Positions 1 through 5,800 are shown, counted from the first letter of the stretch. The stretch is 6,629 nucleotides of DNA from an archaeon (GCA_024409165.1 JAKSUE010000081.1:1-6629), one strand, 5' to 3'. Made by a program: numbers and translations. Notes: a model not told the origin generated them from the sequence alone.

Positions 1-893
1 TCAATTAAAGTAGCTGTTTTAGGTTGAAGACCAATAAGTTCTTTAATTGATGAAGAGGTTTTCTTTTTAGCTTTTGCTTCTAAATAACGGCCGATTGTTA
101 AAAATGAAGGAAGCATAACAGCAGATTCATAGAACATAAAACTTGAATCAAGAACTATTCCAAAAGTTCCCAAAACACTGGATACAAATGCTACAAGAAT
201 TCCCATAGAATACATTACATCCATATCAAGATTTCCATGTCTAATTGAATTAAATCCTGCTTTTAAAATAGGATAACTAACATAGATAAAAGGTAAAATA
301 GCTATTAAAAGAGATAATTGGCTTACAGTTAATGGATATATAGTTATATGGAGATACATGATAACTGCAAGTACAACAGAAAAAAACAAACCTACAATAA
401 TACGATAAAGTTTACCGCGAAGATCTGCTTCATAACGTTCCTCTTCAGACTGCTCAGATAACTCACCATCAAGCCCTAAATACTCAAATCCAAGTAATTC
501 AATCATTTTCTGGATTTCAGATAAATTAAGATTTCCACGATAATACTTAATAGTTACTTTTTGATTTGATAAATTAGCATTAGCTTCCACAACACCATCA
601 ACACGAGGCAGTAATTTCTCAACATTATTAACACAAGAAGCACAATGCATTCCAGCTATCTGAATAGTCACTTCTTCATAAGGAATTGTAAAACCAACAG
701 ATTGAACAGTTTTATCAATTAAATCATTAGAAACATTCCCATCTAAAATAAGATGAGCTTTGTTAGTGTTTAAATCAACATCCACTTTCTCAATACCTTC
801 AATCTTACTTAAAGATTTTTCCACAATTAATGAACATGAAGAACAATGCATCCCATCTACAGGAATATCCATTTCTTTAGCTTTTTTAGCCAT
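1..893 (-). CDS. copA: Copper-exporting P-type ATPase (CopA type), N-terminal part only
   Basis: P1B-type ATPase that uses ATP to move Cu+ out across the cytoplasmic membrane. My translation gives 297 residues before the window edge. Two heavy-metal-associated domains come first, with copper-binding GMHCSSC (Cys17, Cys20) and GMHCASC (Cys84, Cys87). An acidic linker follows (about 142-158), then four hydrophobic segments at roughly 165-183, 192-210, 226-247 and 252-271. The GRYLEAKAK signature (268-276) and the LIGLQPKTA stretch (286-294) are typical of the start of the actuator domain in CopA proteins. The intramembrane CPC motif, the DKTG phosphorylation site and the ATP-binding domain should lie left of the window, so metal specificity rests on the N-terminal part alone. 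The ATG at 891-893 is set by a near-perfect ribosome binding site 7 nt upstream. copZ lies 194 bp upstream on the same strand. A CopB or other heavy-metal ATPase is less likely given two CxxC domains. Confidence 0.93.
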   Translation of the reverse strand, partial: MAKKAKEMDIPVDGMHCSSCSLIVEKSLSKIEGIEKVDVDLNTNKAHLILDGNVSNDLIDKTVQSVGFTIPYEEVTIQIAGMHCASCVNNVEKLLPRVDGVVEANANLSNQKVTIKYYRGNLNLSEIQKMIELLGFEYLGLDGELSEQSEEERYEADLRGKLYRIIVGLFFSVVLAVIMYLHITIYPLTVSQLSLLIAILPFIYVSYPILKAGFNSIRHGNLDMDVMYSMGILVAFVSSVLGTFGIVLDSSFMFYESAVMLPSFLTIGRYLEAKAKKKTSSSIKELIGLQPKTATLI

Positions 894-900
894 ATTTAAA

Positions 901-908
901 CACCTCCT
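901..908 (-). promoter_or_regulatory. Ribosome binding site of copA
   Basis: Reads AGGAGGTG on the minus strand, eight consecutive bases of the ideal anti-16S sequence AGGAGGTGAT, with 7 nt to the ATG. It is the strongest such site in the window and fixes the copA start. Confidence 0.9.
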
Positions 909-939
909 AAAAAGAGTAATTAGAGTTTATTGTTTCTAA

Positions 940-947
940 TATATAAA
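940..947 (-). promoter_or_regulatory. TATA box of copA
   Basis: TTTATATA on the minus strand, inside AGTTTTATATATTAG. Transcription would start about 25 bp downstream, near 920, giving a leader of roughly 25 nt that keeps the ribosome binding site. This suggests copA has its own promoter rather than depending on copZ. The background is very AT-rich, so the call rests on spacing as much as on sequence. Confidence 0.55.
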
Positions 948-964
948 ACTATTTGTAATTAATA

Positions 965-1025
965 AAACAAACTATTAAAAATTATTAAAAAAATATTAAA
1001 TAAAAATAAAAATAAAAATTAGAAA
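965..1025 (-). terminator. Oligo-T termination region after copZ
   Basis: On the minus strand this stretch carries several runs of five to seven T, partly as repeated ATTTTT units. Euryarchaeal RNA polymerase terminates at such T-tracts without needing a hairpin, and none is seen. It begins about 60 nt after the copZ stop codon and ends upstream of the copA promoter. Confidence 0.5.
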
Positions 1026-1087
1026 AATATCCAAAAAATAGAATATCTAAAATATATCCTAAAAATATAATATTTAAATAAATAAAC

Positions 1088-1300
1088 CTATTTCATTTCA
1101 AATCCTGCTTCCTTAACTGCACAAGCTAAATCAACATCAGAAACTTTCTCTGGGTCAAATTCAACTTCAACAGTATTAGTATCAAGATTAGCTTTAGCTT
1201 CTTCTACACCATCTAAATCTTTCATAGAAAGTTCAACAGCTATTGCACAAGAAGGACAATGCATACCAACAACATTAATTTCTTTTTTATCTAATACCAT
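1088..1300 (-). CDS. copZ: CopZ-like copper chaperone (single HMA domain)
   Basis: A 70-residue cytoplasmic protein made of one heavy-metal-associated domain with the ferredoxin-like fold. Such proteins bind Cu+ and pass it to the N-terminal domains of the copper ATPase. The binding loop is GMHCPSC, with Cys15 and Cys18. The rest follows the family pattern: the DLDGVEEAKANLDTNTVEVEF stretch (about 28-48) supplies the second helix and strands, and AGFEMK ends the domain. It strongly resembles the two HMA domains of the ATPase encoded just downstream on the same strand, which fits partnership and perhaps origin by domain duplication. The start is supported by GGAGGT 6 nt upstream of the ATG. 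It has its own TATA-like box, so it is probably transcribed separately from copA. A mercury-binding MerP-like role is possible in principle, but no mer genes are visible. Confidence 0.93.
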   Translation of the reverse strand: MVLDKKEINVVGMHCPSCAIAVELSMKDLDGVEEAKANLDTNTVEVEFDPEKVSDVDLACAVKEAGFEMK

Positions 1301-1306
1301 AATTAA

Positions 1307-1341
1307 ACCTCCAAATAATTAGGATTTATAATAAATATAAA
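1307..1341 (-). promoter_or_regulatory. Promoter and ribosome binding site of copZ
   Basis: Minus strand: a TATA-like TTTATATT at 1334-1341, followed by GGAGGT at 1307-1312, which sits 6 nt before the copZ ATG. Start of transcription would be near 1313, so the ribosome binding site would lie at the very 5' end of the message. A second AT-rich element (TTATAAAT) lies closer to the gene and could compete as the box. Confidence 0.5.
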
Positions 1342-1353
1342 ATTACAATAATA

Positions 1354-1408
1354 AATGATTAATTGATAATGTAAATGAATAATGATTAATTAATAATGAT
1401 TAATTAAT
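1354..1408 (+). repeat. Tandem array of 14-bp units, four copies
   Basis: The unit is AATGATTAATTAAT. Copies at 1381-1394 and 1395-1408 are identical. The copy at 1354-1367 has one mismatch. A 13-nt degenerate copy at 1368-1380 keeps the phase. The last unit overlaps the stop codon and final residues of the phosphomevalonate dehydratase subunit gene. The array lies just upstream of the copZ promoter. Function is unknown. Confidence 0.8.
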
Positions 1409-1792
1409 AACCTTAATTTCACCATTATCACTATCAACTTCTACAGAAACACCAGTAAGAAGTTCTTTAACATCAGATGGTGAATCAACCATAGGAATAT
1501 CAGACATAATTGCTCCAGTAGCTATAATTGGCTCTGCTTTAAGACAAATAATTGCTTTTGGAGCAGTATTGTTCTTTTTCATTTGGAAAATAACATAAGA
1601 ACCTACAGTAGAACCTTTTCCACCTGGAATAAAAAGAATTTTATCTTTAATAGATTGGCCTTTTAACTCATGATTAGGATCAATTACTTCACCAGTTTCA
1701 GGGTTTACTCCTCCTAAAAAGCTTATAGCTTCATCACTAACAATTAATTCTCCACTAGCTTTTCCTTTAGAAACACTTCTACATTCTATCAT
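1400..1792 (-). CDS. Phosphomevalonate dehydratase small subunit (DUF126, aconitase X swivel domain)
   Basis: A 130-residue protein of the DUF126 family, the small subunit of archaeal phosphomevalonate dehydratase. With the large aconitase-X subunit, which carries the iron-sulfur cluster, it dehydrates 5-phosphomevalonate to trans-anhydromevalonate 5-phosphate in the modified archaeal mevalonate pathway that feeds isoprenoid lipid synthesis in the cytoplasm. Recognisable features are the early GELIVSDEAISFLGGVNPETG stretch (14-34), the FIPGGKGSTVGSY segment (54-66) and the AIMSDIPMVD segment (94-103). Ser61 in GGKGS sits where the family's proposed acid/base serine lies. The length is normal for a separate small subunit. 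The large subunit is not in this window. No Shine-Dalgarno sequence precedes the ATG, and a TATA-like box is centred about 26 bp upstream, so the message may be leaderless. The stop codon lies inside a tandem repeat. Confidence 0.92.
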   Translation of the reverse strand: MIECRSVSKGKASGELIVSDEAISFLGGVNPETGEVIDPNHELKGQSIKDKILFIPGGKGSTVGSYVIFQMKKNNTAPKAIICLKAEPIIATGAIMSDIPMVDSPSDVKELLTGVSVEVDSDNGEIKVIN

Positions 1793-1813
1793 AAGATATA
1801 ATATATTTAAACT

Positions 1814-1821
1814 ATTATAAA
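1814..1821 (-). promoter_or_regulatory. TATA box suggesting a leaderless message for the DUF126 gene
   Basis: TTTATAAT on the minus strand lies 22-29 bp upstream of the ATG, placing the transcription start at or next to the start codon. No purine-rich ribosome binding site occurs between it and the ATG. A second TTTATAAAA copy lies just upstream. The reading is plausible, but the region is extremely AT-rich. Confidence 0.4.
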
Positions 1822-1854
1822 AGTTTTATAAAAATTTTTAAAAAAATGGTGAAA

Positions 1855-1908
1855 TTGAAAAAGAAAAATAAATAATTTAAAAATAAGAATAAAAATAATA
1901 TAAAAAAT
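1855..1908 (-). terminator. Oligo-T termination region after the amidohydrolase gene
   Basis: On the minus strand, T-runs of five and six (first TTTTTT about 12 nt past the stop codon, then several ATTTTT blocks) follow the amidohydrolase gene. They resemble the U-tract terminators of euryarchaea. No stable hairpin is seen. Confidence 0.5.
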
Positions 1909-1920
1909 TGATTAAATTAA

Positions 1921-2718
1921 TTAAATTAAATTAAGTAATTTAGCAGCATTTTCATAGAGGATTTTGTATTCTTCCTCTTGTGTGAGTCCTATTTTCTTAA
2001 AGCGTTCCATTTCACTTACAGAATCCCACATTGGGAAATCTGTTCCAAATAAGACTTTATCTACTCCATATGCATAGATGAGTTCTTTTGCAGTTTCAGG
2101 AGAGATTCCATATAAGCTTGAACTTACGTCTACATAGAGATTAGGGGTGCCTGCAAGTTCTGCTGTGGATTTTTCCCAGATACTCCAACCTGCAAAGTGT
2201 GCACCAATAATGGTTAGATTAGGGAACTTATTGATGAGTTCTTTTAGTTCTGTAGGGTTGGAATAATTATATCTGAAATCTCCACAGTGGATTAACATAG
2301 GGAGGTTGTTTTTGTCTACTGCTTCAGCAAGTTTAAATGATCTTTCTTCATTTAATGCAAATTGTTGAAAATCAGGATGTAATTTAACTCCTTTAAGTCC
2401 AAGTTCAATAATATAATCAACATCTGCTTCAACATCTTCACTATCAGGGTGGAGGGTTCCAAAACCTGTGAATAAATCTGGATTTTGTTTTACATTATCT
2501 GCTATGAATTCGTTGATTGATTTTACTTGTTTAGGAGATGTAGCTACAGAGTGTACTAAATAATGTACAGTTCCGATTTTTTTACCATCTTCAATAAGAC
2601 CTTCAATAGTTCCATCTAATGCCATAGCAAGGTCATAGAAATCGCCTATGCTTTCTACAGCTTTTGATGCAATTTTATTAGGGTAGATATGACAATGAGT
2701 GTTTACTACTTTTTGCAA
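1921..2718 (-). CDS. Metal-dependent amidohydrolase, TIM-barrel fold (COG2159 / Amidohydro_2 type)
   Basis: A 265-residue cytoplasmic TIM-barrel protein of the amidohydrolase superfamily. The metal-site pattern is complete: HCH near the N-terminus (His8, His10), GVKLHPDF with Lys112 and His114, IHCGD with His144, GAHFAGW with His174, and GTDFPMWD with Asp227 as the usual catalytic and metal-binding aspartate. Relatives include hydrolases and ACMSD-type decarboxylases, so the reaction and substrate cannot be told from the sequence. The start is TTG at 2716-2718. I favour it because GAGGT lies 7 nt upstream, the HCH motif must stay near the N-terminus, and no ATG or GTG is in frame in the 40 bases above it. 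It stands alone between long AT-rich spacers. The gene contains more G-rich codons than its AT-rich neighbours, as does ddh upstream, but this is only an impression. Confidence 0.88.
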   Translation of the reverse strand: MQKVVNTHCHIYPNKIASKAVESIGDFYDLAMALDGTIEGLIEDGKKIGTVHYLVHSVATSPKQVKSINEFIADNVKQNPDLFTGFGTLHPDSEDVEADVDYIIELGLKGVKLHPDFQQFALNEERSFKLAEAVDKNNLPMLIHCGDFRYNYSNPTELKELINKFPNLTIIGAHFAGWSIWEKSTAELAGTPNLYVDVSSSLYGISPETAKELIYAYGVDKVLFGTDFPMWDSVSEMERFKKIGLTQEEEYKILYENAAKLLNLI

Positions 2719-2724
2719 TTTGTT

Positions 2725-2752
2725 AACCTCTATTACGATTATCTGATATAAA
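2725..2752 (-). promoter_or_regulatory. Ribosome binding site for the TTG start, with upstream TATA-like box
   Basis: GAGGTT at 2725-2730 on the minus strand sits 6-7 nt before the TTG start codon and is the main evidence for that start. TTTATATC at 2745-2752 is TATA-like. If used, transcription would begin close to the ribosome binding site and could remove part of it, so a box further upstream in the AATTAATT region is equally possible. Confidence 0.45.
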
Positions 2753-2768
2753 TTAATTAATTAATTAA

Positions 2769-2800
2769 ATAAAAAGTAAGAAAATAAAAAATAAAAATAG
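2769..2800 (-). terminator. Oligo-T termination region after ddh
   Basis: On the minus strand this reads as successive T-runs (TTTTTATTTTTTATTTTC, then CTTTTTATTT) about 85-115 nt after the ddh stop codon and upstream of the amidohydrolase promoter. It fits U-tract termination in euryarchaea. Confidence 0.4.
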
Positions 2801-2801
2801 A

Positions 2802-2856
2802 AATAGCTAATTAATAGCTAAAACTAATAAATAGCTAATTAATAACTAAAACTAAT
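2802..2856 (+). repeat. 27-bp direct repeat, two copies
   Basis: Copies at 2802-2828 and 2830-2856 differ at one base and are separated by one base. Each begins AATAGCTAATTAAT and ends ACTAAAACTAAT or GCTAAAACTAAT. A partial third copy (AACTAAATAGCTAT) follows at about 2863-2876. It lies in the 3' region of ddh. No function is assigned. Confidence 0.8.
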
Positions 2857-2883
2857 TTTTATAACTAAATAGCTATTAAAAGA

Positions 2884-3864
2884 TTATAATAAGTTTTTAC
2901 GTTGATATTCTGGGCTTTCTGGATGTAATAATCCAGGAGCGATATCAAATACAGTTTTACAACCTACTGCACCTTCTTTGGATAATCTATATGCTGCTCT
3001 TGCATATGCTACTAAGACAGAGGAGGTGAATTGAGGGTTACTGTCTAAGGTTAATTTGTACTCGATGATGTGTTTGTTTTCATTTTCTAAACCAGTTACA
3101 CCACTTCTGAGTACTACACCACCGTGAGGAATTCCTGCATGGTTAGCGTCTAATTCTTCTTGGGAGATGAAATTAACAGTTGTGTCATATTCATCGAAGT
3201 AATTAGGCATTGTGACGATTTCTTCTTCGATTTTAGCTAAGTCTGCACCTTCTTTAGCTACAACGAAACATTCACGAGTGTGTTTTTGACGGGTGGTGAG
3301 TTCTGGGTTTTCACCAGCTCTAACTGCAGCTAAGGAACTTTCAACAGGAATTGTGTATTGACGAGCATCTTGGACTCCTTCAATTCTTCTAATTGCATCA
3401 GAGTGACCTTGAGATACTCCTTTACCCCAGAAAGTGTAATCATGACCATTTGGTAAAATAGATTGTGCATATAATCTGTTAAGTGAGAAAAGACCTGGAT
3501 CCCAACCTACTGAGATAATACCAATATTTCCTCCTTCTAAACAGGAATTATTAACTTTTTCAAAGTGTTCTGGAATTTTAGCATGAGTATCAAAACTATC
3601 AATTACATTGAAGTATTTTGCAAATTCTACAGTTTGAACAGGTAAGTCGTTTGCACTTCCACCACATAAAATTAATACATCAATATCTTCTTTCATATTA
3701 TAAATATCATCGATTTTAAATACTGGAACATCAGTTTGAACTTTTACAGTTTCAGGGTCACGTCTTGTAAAGACACCTGCAAGTTCCATATCATTACTGT
3801 TAGTTACAGCACTTTCTACTCCACGGCCAAGATTTCCATAGCCTAAAATTCCTATTTTAATCAT
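2884..3864 (-). CDS. ddh: meso-Diaminopimelate dehydrogenase
   Basis: Cytoplasmic NADPH-dependent enzyme that aminates L-tetrahydrodipicolinate directly to meso-diaminopimelate, a one-step branch of lysine synthesis. The 326-residue protein matches the family length (about 320 in Corynebacterium). Seen in order: GYGNLGR (8-14), the Rossmann dinucleotide loop; LCGGSAND (66-73); SVGWDPGLFSLNR (118-130); FWGKGVSQGHSDA (145-157); HTRECFVVA (195-203); TMPNYF (218-223); HGGVVLRSG (247-255); NPQFTSS (276-282). These match the substrate and cofactor regions of the Corynebacterium enzyme. I use the ATG at 3862-3864, not the in-frame ATG at 3894: the MIKIGILGYG start fits the family, AGGTAGTGAT lies 3 nt upstream, and a 10-residue extension would overlap a palindrome near the predicted transcription start. 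The family is mostly bacterial, so past transfer is possible. Confidence 0.95.
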   Translation of the reverse strand: MIKIGILGYGNLGRGVESAVTNSNDMELAGVFTRRDPETVKVQTDVPVFKIDDIYNMKEDIDVLILCGGSANDLPVQTVEFAKYFNVIDSFDTHAKIPEHFEKVNNSCLEGGNIGIISVGWDPGLFSLNRLYAQSILPNGHDYTFWGKGVSQGHSDAIRRIEGVQDARQYTIPVESSLAAVRAGENPELTTRQKHTRECFVVAKEGADLAKIEEEIVTMPNYFDEYDTTVNFISQEELDANHAGIPHGGVVLRSGVTGLENENKHIIEYKLTLDSNPQFTSSVLVAYARAAYRLSKEGAVGCKTVFDIAPGLLHPESPEYQRKNLL

Positions 3865-3867
3865 ATA

Positions 3868-3877
3868 ATCACTACCT
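3868..3877 (-). promoter_or_regulatory. Ribosome binding site that decides the ddh start
   Basis: AGGTAGTGAT on the minus strand matches AGGAGGTGAT at eight of ten positions and ends 3 nt before the inner ATG. The VOC gene upstream uses AGGTGAT at the same 3-nt distance from its ATG, which supports reading this as a true site and the inner ATG as the start. Confidence 0.65.
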
Positions 3878-3886
3878 ACATTAATA

Positions 3887-3903
3887 AAGTTCAATTTGAA
3901 CTT
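3887..3903. promoter_or_regulatory. 17-bp perfect palindrome, candidate operator of ddh
   Basis: AAGTTCAATTTGAACTT is a perfect inverted repeat around a central base at 3895. It lies 23-39 bp upstream of the ddh ATG. If the TATA-like TTTATTAA at about 3915-3922 is used, the transcription start falls inside the palindrome, a common place for an archaeal repressor site. A short RNA hairpin is the alternative. The regulator is unknown. Confidence 0.5.
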
Positions 3904-3993
3904 ATTTTTAATTATTAATAAATAATTTTTAAATTAAATCTTGAAATAATTAATTATTACTTTAGAAATCAATATATAATTTATAAAAAATAA

Positions 3994-4001
3994 TATATAA
4001 A
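3994..4001 (-). promoter_or_regulatory. TATA-like box in the ddh upstream region
   Basis: TTTATATA on the minus strand, preceded by AAAAAC and followed by TTATTTTTT. It is the best sequence match to a TATA box in this spacer, but would give ddh a leader of about 100 nt. The weaker element at 3915-3922 would give a short leader. The T-run just after it could also serve to end the VOC gene transcript. Confidence 0.3.
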
Positions 4002-4026
4002 GTTTTTATAAACAAATTAGATATTT

Positions 4027-4383
4027 TTATTTATAAAATTCTACAAGAATTCCATCTGGGTCTTTAACTCTGAAATGTTTTGGTTTAGGGGGCATTTCAA
4101 AGATGTCAGATGGTTCGTAACCTGCATTAAATACTACTGAATAGAACTCTTCTAAAGAACCTTCAACATGGAAGTTTAATACAAGGCCTTTGACTTCAGC
4201 TTTTTCAAAACCTTTAAATTCAATTAATTCTAATTTGACTTCTTCTTCACTATTAGATAAAAATGCTATTTTACCCATAGGAGTTCTTAAATTAGCTTTG
4301 AGCTCTAATTTAGCTATTTTAGTATAAAATTCAATTGATTTTTCTAAATCTCTTACCATAATTGTGATACGATTAAGTTCCAT
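4027..4383 (-). CDS. Small VOC (glyoxalase/bleomycin-resistance fold) protein
   Basis: A 118-residue protein with the two beta-alpha-beta-beta-beta modules of the vicinal oxygen chelate superfamily. Module 1 begins RITIMVRDLEKSIEFYTKI (5-23) and ends KLELIEF (50-56). Module 2 begins VLNFHVEGSLEEFY (68-81) and ends FRVKDPDGILVEFY (104-117), the classic family ending. Candidate metal ligands are Glu52, His72 and Glu115. The first-strand histidine common in glyoxalase I appears to be replaced, as Arg5 sits where NHIxLxV proteins carry His. Methylglyoxal lyase activity is therefore uncertain, and substrate cannot be inferred. The start is well supported by AGGTGAT at 4387-4393, 3 nt upstream of the ATG. 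The gene follows truD by 51 bp on the same strand, with no clear terminator between, so the two may share a transcript. Confidence 0.87.
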   Translation of the reverse strand: MELNRITIMVRDLEKSIEFYTKIAKLELKANLRTPMGKIAFLSNSEEEVKLELIEFKGFEKAEVKGLVLNFHVEGSLEEFYSVVFNAGYEPSDIFEMPPKPKHFRVKDPDGILVEFYK

Positions 4384-4386
4384 TTA

Positions 4387-4393
4387 ATCACCT
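4387..4393 (-). promoter_or_regulatory. Ribosome binding site of the VOC gene
   Basis: AGGTGAT on the minus strand is an exact match to the 3' part of the ideal AGGAGGTGAT site, 3 nt before the ATG. It fixes the start codon. Confidence 0.8.
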
Positions 4394-4434
4394 AAATAAC
4401 TTAAAATAATACTTTTAAAATAAATCAATAATTA

Positions 4435-5793
4435 CTATACAACGTCTTTTTTCATTACTTCTCTTAAAACAGATGTTGCATAAGAACCTTTGTCAATTGA
4501 GAATTCAGCTAAAACACCTTCTTCTGTTGGAGTTGCAGATGCGTCCCATACTTGGAATCTCATAGCTCTTCTTAAACCATGACTACCTAAACGAGGCATT
4601 TTAGGACATTCAAAGTCTTCTTTTGTAAGATTATAACTATCAAGAACTGATTTTTCCATTTCACCAACTTCTCCACCTGCAAATGGAACTTTTGTACCAA
4701 AAAGTGGGCAGGTTTGATTTACTTCAAAACTTGATACAAGTTCTTGGAATTCTTCATTTGTTTTATCTCTTACAATATGCTCTTCTTTATCTATGAGAAT
4801 GTCTCCTTCAATGTATTTATCCATTCCCATAGCTACTCTTTCACTTACAGTTGCATTAAAAAGATAAGATTGATAAGCATGAACAAACATTCTTTGTAAA
4901 GGTTTTGGAAGTGCGTGAATTGCATTTTTATAAGCTCTATCAGATAATTCTACTTTAGATTTATCAACTTCTTCAATAGAACAACCTTCTTTCTCAGCAA
5001 TCTTTTTAATTGCTTTTTTCTCTTCTTTTAAAAGAACTCTAATCATCATTTTTTCATAACGCATTCCACCATGCATTAATTCTAATGATTTTTCCATATC
5101 TCCATCATCATAAGCTTGACGAGCAAGTTGTGAATCTTCAGATTCATCAGGAGAAGGATTTCCAATATATCTTCTTACAGCTTCTTTAAGGTCATTTTGA
5201 ATAAGTGCTTCACCAACAAGATGAGTATTAGTTCTTGGTTTACCAAATCTTTGCCATCCAAAGTAATTAGGAACACCAGTCTTCTCAAGAGTCTTTAAAA
5301 TTGCTTCAGCTCTTTTAGCAGCATCTTCAATAGCTTCCTTACGAGTAGCAGAATCTTCACTATCCATTCCTTCAATATCCTTAATAAGAATTCTAAATTT
5401 ATTTCCTTTAAGTTGACCCATTCTAAGTTTCTTACGACCTCTTGTAACCTTTAAAAACTCAGTATTCTTAATAGTTCCAGCTAATGCTTCAACTTGTTTA
5501 AATTGTTCCTCAGAATCCATATTAGATATACAAATCCACTGACGAGTAATAGCATTACGGTCTTTCATTCCTGCAAAACCCATTCTTTTCCTATCAATAT
5601 GTAAATCTCTTGCAATATCTAACATAACATCCATTGTAGTTCTACCTAACTTCTCAATCCAAATCCAAACATTTGGACCTTCACCATCAGGAATCATTTC
5701 AGGAAGTTCTTCCACATAAAAATCTTCCCATCTATTTCTTATAGTTCCTCCAATTCCCTCTTCATCTGTAACATAAGTATTAGCATTAAGCAT
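4435..5793 (-). CDS. truD: tRNA pseudouridine(13) synthase TruD
   Basis: Pseudouridine synthase of the TruD/Pus7 family, which isomerises U13 in the D-arm of tRNAs; archaeal and eukaryotic relatives can also act on other tRNA positions such as U35. At 452 residues it has archaeal length, longer than the roughly 350-residue E. coli enzyme. The catalytic motif is GFAGMKDRNAITRQW (72-86), with Asp78 as the nucleophile. Other family marks are the N-terminal RWEDFYVEELP (21-31), RMGQLKGNKFRI (about 124-135), VPNYFGWQRFG (about 174-184), the PLQRMFVHAYQSYLFNATVSER segment (about 298-319) and LGSHGLRRAMRF (about 406-417). The ATG at 5791-5793 is preceded by GAGG 7 nt upstream. A tRNA-Arg gene carrying U13 lies 118 bp upstream on the same strand. 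The VOC gene follows after 51 bp. Confidence 0.96.
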   Translation of the reverse strand: MLNANTYVTDEEGIGGTIRNRWEDFYVEELPEMIPDGEGPNVWIWIEKLGRTTMDVMLDIARDLHIDRKRMGFAGMKDRNAITRQWICISNMDSEEQFKQVEALAGTIKNTEFLKVTRGRKKLRMGQLKGNKFRILIKDIEGMDSEDSATRKEAIEDAAKRAEAILKTLEKTGVPNYFGWQRFGKPRTNTHLVGEALIQNDLKEAVRRYIGNPSPDESEDSQLARQAYDDGDMEKSLELMHGGMRYEKMMIRVLLKEEKKAIKKIAEKEGCSIEEVDKSKVELSDRAYKNAIHALPKPLQRMFVHAYQSYLFNATVSERVAMGMDKYIEGDILIDKEEHIVRDKTNEEFQELVSSFEVNQTCPLFGTKVPFAGGEVGEMEKSVLDSYNLTKEDFECPKMPRLGSHGLRRAMRFQVWDASATPTEEGVLAEFSIDKGSYATSVLREVMKKDVV

Positions 5794-5800
5794 GATTATT

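Noticed and set aside
894..1087. Riboswitch or small RNA in the spacer between copZ and copA
   Set aside because: The sequence is nearly all A and T with no stable stems. Only a T-tract terminator and a promoter can be supported.
1301..1324. CTAATTA shared by the copA and copZ leaders as a possible copper operator
   Set aside because: The same 7-mer occurs near the tRNA gene and elsewhere in AT-rich spacers. Seven AT-rich bases are too few to claim an operator.
2719..2883. CRISPR-like array formed by the 27-bp repeats
   Set aside because: The copies are separated by a single base, not by unique spacers of 30-40 bp, and no cas genes are present.
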